This document shows positions 6,275 through 12,018 of a stretch of DNA of 12,018 nt, in pieces. The stretch is from contig JAUWBP010000018.1 of the NCBI GenBank assembly GCA_030601665.1, positions 1 to 12,018 of the forward strand. Direction: 5' to 3'. The notes under the pieces are model-generated. The model was not told the DNA's origin. It worked only from the letters and a program-made list of their open reading frames with translations, and did no database searches. The first letter of the stretch is position 1, and every line of letters starts with the position of its first letter. The stretch is from Hadesarchaea archaeon (lineage in GTDB: Archaea; Hadarchaeota; Hadarchaeia; Hadarchaeales; Hadarchaeaceae). A program made the position numbers and the translations under genes.

Positions 6275-8317
6275 ATGTTCAAAACGGCCCGAATGCAGAA
6301 GTTTAGGGTGATCTTCCTCCAACAAGCGCACGACAGCGTCGTGGCCGGGCTGCACGAGGCTGGCGTGGTCCAGCTGAAGAAGATCTCGGAGCTTGAGGTC
6401 GCGCGGAAGGCGCTCGACGAGGAGATTTACGAAATTTCATCCTTACTTGCAAAATTCAGGGAGGCGCGAGAGTTTCTCGGGCCACCGGTCGGTAAACCCG
6501 TGGAGGTCGAGGAGCTCCCTTACGGACAAATTTTGAAGCAGGCGAAAGAGTTTCTAGATAAATTCGAGCCGAAGTTGAGCGCCTTAAAAGCCAAGACGGA
6601 GGAGCTGAATCAGAGAAAGCAAGAATTACTTGCCCAAATGGAAATGCTCCGAAGTTTTTGGGAGATAAAATTCCCCCTGAGTTATCTCCGATCGACGGAT
6701 GAAATTTACGTTGTGGTCGGGCGGATTGCGGAGGAAAGGGTACAAGAATTCTTGGATGCGGCGAGGGAAGCTCTGGGGCACAAGGTTTTCGTGGCTGTGC
6801 TCGGGAAAGGTAAGCAAAGGATTTTGATTGTAACATGTCGAGTCGGGGAGCAGCCGAAGCTCTCGCCAGTGCTCTACAGACATGATGTCGAACTCCTAGA
6901 AATCCCTCCGATCCCCAAGGCCCCGCAAAAGGCGCTCAGGACGCTGGAGGGGCAGCTGAAGGAGCTCGATGGGGAGCAGGCCAAGCTAGAGGGGGAGAGG
7001 AAAAAGCTTGCGAAGGCTAGGGCTCTAGAAGTCAGCACGTTAATGGAACTTCTTGAGATCCAAAGGGAAAGGCTTGAGTGCAGCGGGCTCTTTGGCTACA
7101 CCGAGGCAACCGTGGTCATGGAGGGATGGGTGCCGGCAAAGCGGGCGGCCGAGCTCAATCCCCTGCTCAGCGCAGCCACGAACGGACGTCATGTCATCCG
7201 CACCTATGCGCCTCAAAAAGCTGAGGTCGAGGCCGTTCCGGTGGAGTTGGAGAATCCCAAGGTGGTCGAGGACTTCGAGTACGTTACCAACATGTATGGG
7301 TTACCCAAGTACGATGAGATAGATCCGACGCCTTTCATGACTATTACATTCGCGATATTTTTCGCGATAGCTTTGTCCGACGCGGGCTACGGTGTTGTGC
7401 TTGGGATTTTCATGGCATCAGGTTTTTGGTTTGCCAAAATCTTTCCGCGAAAGCTCAGGCGAATGATGGTCGTGTGCGCGATATTCACGGTCATCGTCGG
7501 CCTCTTGATAGGTGGATGGTTTGGTTTTGGGCAAGGTCTGTGGGTGAACCCGATCCAGAGGCCAATACCGCTGCTCAAACTTGTAGTGTTCATAGGGATT
7601 ATTCACCTCCTCACAGCTTTCGGCTTGGCGGGAGGATTGAAGGATTTATTTAGGAGGGACTGGAAAAGCTTGATATTCAACCGCATCTCGCGCATGTTGA
7701 TCATAATCGGCTTCTTTGGGTTAAGCTTCTGCGTCTTGGGCATCGGGATGCACGAGTTTGGAATAGATTTCACATTTCCGAAGACAGAACTTTTCACGGT
7801 ATTTAATCCCTTTGCACCGGTGGCAGCCATCGTCATGGCGTTCAGGACCATCTTCTACCTCGGTTTGGGAACTGGCATGGTCGGTGCGGTGTTGATCGGC
7901 AAAGGGGCAGGAGAAAAGATTGGGGGACCGATTAACGTTATCTATGGCATAACTGGGCTTATCGCAGATGTGACCTCTTACACTAGGCTTTTGGCTCTCG
8001 GCATCGCGACGGGAGTAATAGCATTTTCGATAAATTTCATCGTCGAATTTGCGTACAGTGGCATGATGCCAGCCGAGCTCACACCGCTGTCAACGATTTA
8101 TGCCGGCTTGCTGCTAATCGGACTGGCATTCATCTTCATCGCTGCACACTGCTTCAATATTTTTATCAATAGCCTCGGAGGGTTCATCCACACCATGCGT
8201 TTGCACTTCGCGGAGTTCTTCAGCAAGTTCTACGAGGCTGGAGGCGAGAAGTTCGCTCCCTTTAAAGCTAAAAGGACGTTCACCAAAGTAAAAGGGGGTG
8301 AGTGGCCTGGTAGGTGA
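6275..8317 (+). CDS. atpI: A-type ATP synthase subunit I (membrane stator, a-like subunit)
   Basis: Stator subunit of the AO membrane sector. It forms the ion half-channels against the K ring and anchors the peripheral stalks. It is about 680 residues, normal for the family. The first ~345 are cytosolic, with charged heptad-rich segments (about 85-125 and 215-260). From about residue 353 there are seven to eight hydrophobic helices beginning at FMTITFAIFFAIALSDAGYG. The essential channel arginine is in SYTRLLALG (R571 from this start). A conserved C-terminal tail follows, RLHFAEFFSKFYEAGGEKF. I chose the ATG at 6275 because GTGAT lies just upstream and the family-like start MQKFRVIFL follows soon after. 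An in-frame ATG at 6254 adds seven residues but lacks a Shine-Dalgarno site. The gene overlaps atpK by 20 nt. Confidence 0.95.
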   Translation: MFKTARMQKFRVIFLQQAHDSVVAGLHEAGVVQLKKISELEVARKALDEEIYEISSLLAKFREAREFLGPPVGKPVEVEELPYGQILKQAKEFLDKFEPKLSALKAKTEELNQRKQELLAQMEMLRSFWEIKFPLSYLRSTDEIYVVVGRIAEERVQEFLDAAREALGHKVFVAVLGKGKQRILIVTCRVGEQPKLSPVLYRHDVELLEIPPIPKAPQKALRTLEGQLKELDGEQAKLEGERKKLAKARALEVSTLMELLEIQRERLECSGLFGYTEATVVMEGWVPAKRAAELNPLLSAATNGRHVIRTYAPQKAEVEAVPVELENPKVVEDFEYVTNMYGLPKYDEIDPTPFMTITFAIFFAIALSDAGYGVVLGIFMASGFWFAKIFPRKLRRMMVVCAIFTVIVGLLIGGWFGFGQGLWVNPIQRPIPLLKLVVFIGIIHLLTAFGLAGGLKDLFRRDWKSLIFNRISRMLIIIGFFGLSFCVLGIGMHEFGIDFTFPKTELFTVFNPFAPVAAIVMAFRTIFYLGLGTGMVGAVLIGKGAGEKIGGPINVIYGITGLIADVTSYTRLLALGIATGVIAFSINFIVEFAYSGMMPAELTPLSTIYAGLLLIGLAFIFIAAHCFNIFINSLGGFIHTMRLHFAEFFSKFYEAGGEKFAPFKAKRTFTKVKGGEWPGR

Positions 8318-8777
8318 AGAGGTTTGGATAGCTTTGGCAGCTGGGCTAGCGGTCGCGATTCCAGGGATTCTATCGGCAATCGGCGTTGGGATGACCGGAG
8401 TTGCAGCAGCAGCGGTATCGGCTGAGGACCCAAAGAAGTTCTCAAAGCTCTTCGTGCTAGAGGTGCTCCCAGGCACGCAGGGAATCTACGGTTTCGTCGC
8501 GGGCTTTTTGATTCTCATCGGTACAGGTATGCTTGGGGGTGGTGGACTAAATGAAGGCATAGTGGGACTGGCCGTACTGGCGGCAGCTGTTCCATCTATT
8601 CTCCAAGGATTTACTGCATACGCGCAGGGAAAGGTTGCCACGGCAGGCGTCAGTGCCGTTGCAAAAAGACCAGAGGTATTTGGACAAAGTATAATGTACA
8701 CGGTGATGGTTGAGCTCTACGCTATCCTTGGGCTTCTAGCGACGATCTTGATTCTAGTAAGTCTCGGAGCGTTGTAA
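8298..8777 (+). CDS. atpK: A-type ATP synthase subunit K (rotor ring, c-like proteolipid)
   Basis: Proteolipid that assembles into the membrane rotor ring and carries the coupling ion. It is 159 residues with four hydrophobic helices in two related hairpins (about 9-33, 50-76, 87-113, 130-157). The ion-binding carboxylate is E139 in the last helix (MVELYAILG). Helix 2 carries LPGTQ (57-61) and helix 3 carries Q110; these match positions that coordinate Na+ in the Enterococcus hirae NtpK ring. Aligning helix 2 to helix 4 without gaps puts G59 opposite E139, so the first hairpin appears to lack the carboxylate, giving one site per four helices. E55 is a second acid one turn away. The start is GTG at 8298, overlapping the end of atpI by 20 nt; its own Shine-Dalgarno site is weak, so coupling to atpI is likely. 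Confidence 0.95.
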   Translation: MSGLVGEEVWIALAAGLAVAIPGILSAIGVGMTGVAAAAVSAEDPKKFSKLFVLEVLPGTQGIYGFVAGFLILIGTGMLGGGGLNEGIVGLAVLAAAVPSILQGFTAYAQGKVATAGVSAVAKRPEVFGQSIMYTVMVELYAILGLLATILILVSLGAL

Positions 8778-8782
8778 GGAGG
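8778..8782 (+). promoter_or_regulatory. Strong Shine-Dalgarno site for atpE
   Basis: GGAGG overlaps the region just after the atpK stop and is followed by a 7-nt spacer and TTG at 8790. It is one of the best ribosome sites in the window. It sits at the only non-overlapping junction in the H-to-D series, so atpE can be initiated independently of atpK. Confidence 0.8.
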
Positions 8783-8789
8783 CTAGGTC

Positions 8790-9419
8790 TTGTCAGCTGA
8801 AAAAGGCGCCCAGCTGATAGCAGATGATATCCTAAAAGAGGCGATGGAAAAAGCCGCGGGGATAATTGAGACGGCGAAGAAGGAAGCACGCACGTTGCTC
8901 GATGCGGCCCGCTTCGGCGCCAAGGAAGAGGAGGAACGCGAGACAAAGGAAGCACAAACCCGTGGCAAACATGTTTACGATGGAGTACTCGCGGAGGGCA
9001 GGATGCACGCGAAGCGGGAAGTGCTTCAAAAGAGGGAAGAGCGCATCAACGAGGTCTTCCGAGAGGTAGAGGAGAAACTTCAAGCGCATGCCTCGTCTAA
9101 AGAGTACGAGGAGGACATCATTCGAATTGCTGCAATGGCGTGCAAAAAACTTGGTCAAGATAATTTGGTAATCCGAGCTAATCGCCGGGGCCTGGAACTC
9201 CTTGAAGGATCTAAAGATCAAATAACACGTGAGTTGGGTGAAGGTACAAAAACGGTGAGTGTTTCACTGGGTGAACCAATCCAAACGATTGGCGGGGTTA
9301 AGGTCGGGACTGCGGATGGCAGGATTGAGATTGATGAGACGTTCGAGGGCAGGATACGGAGGGAATTCGAGGGCATCAGGGTAAAAGTCGCGAAAGTCCT
9401 ATTCGAAGGGTTGAAATGA
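8790..9419 (+). CDS. atpE: A-type ATP synthase subunit E (peripheral stalk)
   Basis: Peripheral stalk subunit that pairs with H and binds the top of the head through its C-terminal globular domain. It is 209 residues, near the upper end of the usual size. The first ~105 residues are a charged helix (ADDILKEAMEKAAGIIETAK and onward) suited to coiled-coil pairing with H. The rest is a mixed domain containing GGVKVGTADGRIEIDETFEGR (about 177-197, family-typical) before a final helix. The start is TTG at 8790, fixed by GGAGG 7 nt upstream. It lies 12 nt after atpK and overlaps atpC by 4 nt in ATGA. Confidence 0.94.
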   Translation: MSAEKGAQLIADDILKEAMEKAAGIIETAKKEARTLLDAARFGAKEEEERETKEAQTRGKHVYDGVLAEGRMHAKREVLQKREERINEVFREVEEKLQAHASSKEYEEDIIRIAAMACKKLGQDNLVIRANRRGLELLEGSKDQITRELGEGTKTVSVSLGEPIQTIGGVKVGTADGRIEIDETFEGRIRREFEGIRVKVAKVLFEGLK

Positions 9420-10552
9420 TCAGTGTTCTCGTAGCTATTTTCCTGATTATAGGTACCCTCTTCTCCCTGGTGTTTTACAACGCTAGGCGCTCGATGGCTT
9501 ACGTTTACTGCAATGCGACCCTCAGTGCGTGGGAGGCGAGATTGCTTTCTGAGGCGCGCCTGATGGAACTTGCTGATGCCCCAAGGGCCACAAACATATT
9601 TGCGGCCCTCGACGACACCGACTACCGACAGCAGCTAGCTGAGGTTCCGAGGGTCGAGGAGGGGATCGACATGCCGTCGGTCGAGCGATCGCTCAGGGAG
9701 AACTTGAACACACGTTATCGCGAGCTTTTGGGGATGGTGCCGAAGGAGCGAGGGGAAACGGTCGCGAGGGTGATTGGGCGAGTTGATATCTGGAACCTTA
9801 AGGCGATCATCACAGCGATTCACAATAAAGTTTCCAAGGAAAAGAGGCTTGAGGAGTTAATTCCATCACCGACACTTCCCCGTGAAAGGCTTGAGATGCT
9901 TGCATCCGCCGAGAGCTTTGAAGAACTGCTTGAATTTCTGCAAGGGAGCGAGTACTTCGACGTACTTTCAGAGGCGCTAAAAGAATATGAGACGCGAGGG
10001 TTGATTGCCATCCTATTGGCGCTCGACAAGCACTACTACACGAGCTTGTGGAAGGATGTGTTGAGCAAGCGCGCACAGCGCTCGGTTTTGAGGGCGATCG
10101 TGGGGTACGAAATGGATGCTTTGAACATCAAGCTGATTTTGAGGCTCAAGCGGGAAGGTGCGCCTCCCGAGGAGATTGACAGATACCTCATCTTACCCCC
10201 CCACGAGCTCACGGAGGCGATGCTGAAGGCGATGATTACCGCTGAGGATGTTCCTTCGGCGATAAACATGATTCATCGTACCGTCTATGGCAAAATTTTG
10301 CTGGAGGTTCTCCCGCAGATCGAGGCCCGAGGGATTTTTGTGGCGGAGAAAGCCCTAGATGAAATGCACCTAAAGATATGCAGGTGGCTCGCGCTCACCC
10401 AGCTCTTCACCATAGCTCCCGTGCTTTCATACATCTACCTGAAAGAGAACGAGATGAGAAACCTGCGCACCGCGATTCGGCTCAAGGTGGATGAGGTCGA
10501 ACCGCAACGTATCAAGGAAACGATAATGAAGGTGCCGAGAATTGAGCTATAG
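9416..10552 (+). CDS. atpC: A-type ATP synthase subunit C (d-like central stalk socket)
   Basis: This subunit caps the K ring and links it to the D/F axle. It is an AC39/V_ATPase_C type all-helical protein of 378 residues, somewhat longer than many archaeal C subunits. It resembles the family in sequence such as YVYCNATLSAWEARLL (30-45), and ALDKHYYTSLWKD in the middle. Its place between E and F is the standard archaeal position. An unusual feature is the N-terminus: residues 2-20 are an uninterrupted hydrophobic stretch (ISVLVAIFLIIGTLFSLVF) followed by basic residues, which looks like a membrane anchor. The start is ATG at 9416, supported by GAAGGG 5 nt upstream and by a 4-nt overlap with atpE. 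Starting later, at M27, would remove the segment but lacks a comparable ribosome site. Confidence 0.92.
   Translation: MISVLVAIFLIIGTLFSLVFYNARRSMAYVYCNATLSAWEARLLSEARLMELADAPRATNIFAALDDTDYRQQLAEVPRVEEGIDMPSVERSLRENLNTRYRELLGMVPKERGETVARVIGRVDIWNLKAIITAIHNKVSKEKRLEELIPSPTLPRERLEMLASAESFEELLEFLQGSEYFDVLSEALKEYETRGLIAILLALDKHYYTSLWKDVLSKRAQRSVLRAIVGYEMDALNIKLILRLKREGAPPEEIDRYLILPPHELTEAMLKAMITAEDVPSAINMIHRTVYGKILLEVLPQIEARGIFVAEKALDEMHLKICRWLALTQLFTIAPVLSYIYLKENEMRNLRTAIRLKVDEVEPQRIKETIMKVPRIEL
10531..10534 (+). promoter_or_regulatory. Shine-Dalgarno site for atpF inside atpC
   Basis: GGTG lies 7 nt before the TTG at 10542, within the last codons of atpC. It supports the TTG as the start of atpF. 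Confidence 0.5.
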
Positions 10553-10880
10553 GATCGCAGTCGTTGGGGATCAGGACACCGTGACGGGCCTTGCTTTAGC
10601 GGGTGCGACCTACACACACATTCACACTACGAATGAGGAAACGTTTGCCAAACTGAACGAATTCTTCGACAGCGAAGAAATCGGGGTCTTGTTGATAACC
10701 CATCGTGTTGCGGAGGAGCTCGGTTACGACTTCCGCCGGATGGTGCGGACAAAGCGATTGCTCCCACTCGTGCTGAGAATTCCAGACAAGACAGGATATG
10801 TGTCGAAGGTCGACGAGCTGCGCGAGATAATCCGACGCACGGTTGGGGCCGAGATCATGATTAAGAAGGAGGGTAGCTAA
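10542..10880 (+). CDS. atpF: A-type ATP synthase subunit F (central stalk)
   Basis: Small central stalk subunit that binds subunit D and modulates head activity. It is 112 residues. The start YRIAVVGDQDTVTGLALAG matches the family's first beta-strand and the glycine turn after it. VLLITHRVAEEL (about 49-60) and LPLVLRIPDK (about 74-83) are the next strands of the small Rossmann-like fold. The C-terminal tail (about 90-112, ending IMIKKEGS) is helical and charged, as expected for the part that reaches along D. It starts at a TTG overlapping the end of atpC by 11 nt and overlaps atpD by 1 nt. In the classical archaeal order atpA would follow; here atpD does. Confidence 0.94.
   Translation: MSYRIAVVGDQDTVTGLALAGATYTHIHTTNEETFAKLNEFFDSEEIGVLLITHRVAEELGYDFRRMVRTKRLLPLVLRIPDKTGYVSKVDELREIIRRTVGAEIMIKKEGS
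10868..10873 (+). promoter_or_regulatory. Strong Shine-Dalgarno site for atpD
   Basis: GGAGGG is followed by a 6-nt spacer and ATG at 10880, at a TAATG stop-start junction with atpF. It fixes the atpD start and favours reinitiation. Confidence 0.75.
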
Positions 10881-11518
10881 TGGCGATAGCCTTAGCAGTA
10901 TCCCCAACCCGGATGGAACTCCTGAAGCTGAAGCAAAGGGTAGGCCTCGCGCAGAAGGGCCACGACTTGCTCAAGGAGAAGATGGATGCCCTCGTCATCG
11001 AGTTCTTCGAGGTATTGAGGCGAATCCAAGAAGCTAGGATGAAGGCGTTTGACCAGCTCTCGGTAGCTCATCGCGCGTTGTCGATGGGCTTTGCTGTCGT
11101 GGGGACGCTCGAGACCAAGCAGGCTTCAAAAGAAACAAAGCGGGAGCTTCAAGTGGAGATTTCAACCCGTCACATCATGGGTATCGCGGTGCCAGCGGTC
11201 GAAGTCGGGGAGGTCGAGCGCAGCGCTTTGGTGAGGGGTTATGGATTACACATGACATCCTCGGTACTCGATGAAGCATCGAGGGAGTTCGAGCGAGCGC
11301 TTAAGCTTCTGATCGAGCTAGCTGAGCTGGAAGCATCGGCATTCGCCATCGTTAGGGAGCTCGAAAAGACCAAGCGAAGGGTGAACGCGCTCGAGTACAT
11401 CCTAATCCCGAGACTAAGGGAAGCCCTCAAGTTCATCATGATGAGGCTAGATGAAATGGAGCGGGAAAACTTCACCCGTCTCAAGCGGATAAAAGCTATG
11501 ATGGAGAAACGGGAGTGA
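10880..11518 (+). CDS. atpD: A-type ATP synthase subunit D (rotor shaft)
   Basis: Forms the rotor shaft, an antiparallel coiled coil that turns inside the A3B3 head and transmits torque from the K ring through C. It is 212 residues, normal for the family. The N-terminal signature is strong: SPTRMELLKLKQRVGLAQKG (8-27), then HDLLKEKMDAL. The C-terminal partner helix has TKRRVNALEYILIPRL (about 164-179). The central segment (about 70-125) is the less conserved globular part. It starts at ATG 10880, one nucleotide into the atpF stop, with GGAGGG 6 nt upstream. It directly follows F because A and B have been moved elsewhere, and it overlaps the DUF61 gene by 4 nt. Confidence 0.96.
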   Translation: MAIALAVSPTRMELLKLKQRVGLAQKGHDLLKEKMDALVIEFFEVLRRIQEARMKAFDQLSVAHRALSMGFAVVGTLETKQASKETKRELQVEISTRHIMGIAVPAVEVGEVERSALVRGYGLHMTSSVLDEASREFERALKLLIELAELEASAFAIVRELEKTKRRVNALEYILIPRLREALKFIMMRLDEMERENFTRLKRIKAMMEKRE

Positions 11519-11910
11519 GCGCAGATCGTTTAATAAAATTCGAGCTGAGCAAGCTCAACGTGCACTTGCCCGAGAGGCGCCTGTCGCTGAAGGAGGCCCT
11601 TTCGTCCGCGAAGCCCCAAGTCGTGTCACGTGATGGCAGCGTTCACACGTTTAAGCGCGAGGAGCTCGAGTTCTTGGCGGGACTTCTCCCCGAGGCGGAT
11701 CGGGATAAACTCCAGGTGCCAATTCTAATCGCGCTGGAGCCGAAGCTCGGTCGGGGGACTGCTAGGATAAGCGGAGAGGCCGAGGTAAAGGTTGTCAGCC
11801 AAGTTCTCGAAAAGGAGCTTACTGCTGTGGAGCTGCTGATTTACCGCCCTGAGGTGGCGATTTTGAGGAGAAAACTCCCGACGACCACTCAGTACCTTTT
11901 TCTTTGGTGA
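11515..11910 (+). CDS. UPF0216 / DUF61 family protein
   Basis: A 131-residue protein of the archaeal UPF0216/DUF61 family, whose function is unknown to me. Features I associate with the family are LNVHLPERRLSL (14-25), RDGSVHTFKREEL (39-51), a PILIALEP segment in the middle, and a conserved basic C-terminal block, LRRKLPTTTQY (117-127). It has no membrane segment or signal peptide. The GTG start at 11515 overlaps the atpD stop by 4 nt (GTGA), so it is probably translated by reinitiation after atpD. Its own Shine-Dalgarno site is poor. Position suggests co-expression with the ATP synthase. Whether it acts on the enzyme is inference only. Confidence 0.82.
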   Translation: MSADRLIKFELSKLNVHLPERRLSLKEALSSAKPQVVSRDGSVHTFKREELEFLAGLLPEADRDKLQVPILIALEPKLGRGTARISGEAEVKVVSQVLEKELTAVELLIYRPEVAILRRKLPTTTQYLFLW

Positions 11911-11911
11911 T
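11906..11911 (+). promoter_or_regulatory. Shine-Dalgarno site for the terminal membrane protein gene
   Basis: GGTGAT overlaps the DUF61 stop codon and precedes ATG 11915 by 3 nt, the spacing expected for this distal part of the anti-Shine-Dalgarno pairing. It supports the start of the partial gene. Confidence 0.55.
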
Positions 11912-11914
11912 CGC

Positions 11915-12018
11915 ATGGAAGCACGCAAGGGCGTTATCTTGATGGCTTTGTTTTACCCGTTCACGATCGCGACGATTGCAGCTGGCTTCTTGGCATTCGT
12001 GATGATTGTGTTTGAGGC
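11915..12018 (+). CDS. Start of an unidentified membrane protein (3' end outside window)
   Basis: An ATG at 11915 opens a frame that stays open to the window edge (34 full codons). The visible protein begins MEARKGVILMALFYPFTI and continues as an uninterrupted hydrophobic run to about residue 33, so it is a membrane segment with basic residues on the N-terminal, probably cytosolic, side. I cannot name the family from this fragment. It follows the DUF61 stop by 4 nt and has a GGTGAT site, so it is likely part of the same transcript as atpH-D. Confidence 0.6.
   Translation, partial: MEARKGVILMALFYPFTIATIAAGFLAFVMIVFE

Noticed and set aside
8114..8476. Minus-strand ORF of 120 codons spanning the atpI-atpK junction
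   Set aside because: It opposes two firmly identified genes and has no family features; it results from the Ala/Gly-rich codons of atpK.

Overview
The window is archaeal and is dominated by a complete A-type (archaeal/vacuolar-like) ATP synthase locus. The case for an archaeon rests on four things: an archaeal-style tryptophanyl-tRNA synthetase, the nine-subunit A1AO gene set, a UPF0216/DUF61 protein, and TATA-like boxes combined with GGAGG or GGTGA Shine-Dalgarno sites and frequent TTG and GTG starts. Nothing fixes the lineage. The gene families suggest a euryarchaeal-type organism, but that is a guess.

Layout. Positions 1-859 (+) hold the 3' part of trpS, cut by the window edge. Positions 906-2570 (-) hold a radical SAM enzyme with a probable N-terminal cobalamin-binding region. 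It converges on trpS and has its own TATA box and a strong Shine-Dalgarno site with a TTG start. Positions 2656-5827 (-) hold atpA and atpB, the catalytic and non-catalytic head subunits, transcribed in that order. Positions 5828-5958 form a 131-bp divergent promoter region. Positions 5959-11518 (+) hold atpH, I, K, E, C, F and D, packed with overlaps or a 12-nt gap. D is followed, with a 4-nt overlap, by a UPF0216/DUF61 gene and then by the start of a small membrane protein that runs off the window.

Function. H and E form the peripheral stalks. I is the stator a-like subunit and K the rotor ring. C, D and F form the central stalk, and A3B3 is the head. Every core subunit is present. The classical archaeal order is H-I-K-E-C-F-A-B-D; here A-B has been lifted out from between F and D and placed divergently upstream of H.

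Most interesting points: the split and inverted head-subunit operon; a two-box motif repeated exactly 42 bp apart in the divergent promoter; a four-helix K subunit with one ion-binding carboxylate and an LPGTQ-type Na+ motif; a Walker A sequence in AtpA (GGFGTGKT) that departs from the usual archaeal GPFGSGKT; a hydrophobic N-terminal segment on AtpC; and a DUF61 gene translationally coupled to the operon. I found no RNA genes, mobile elements or CRISPR arrays, and no stretch longer than 300 bases without a gene.
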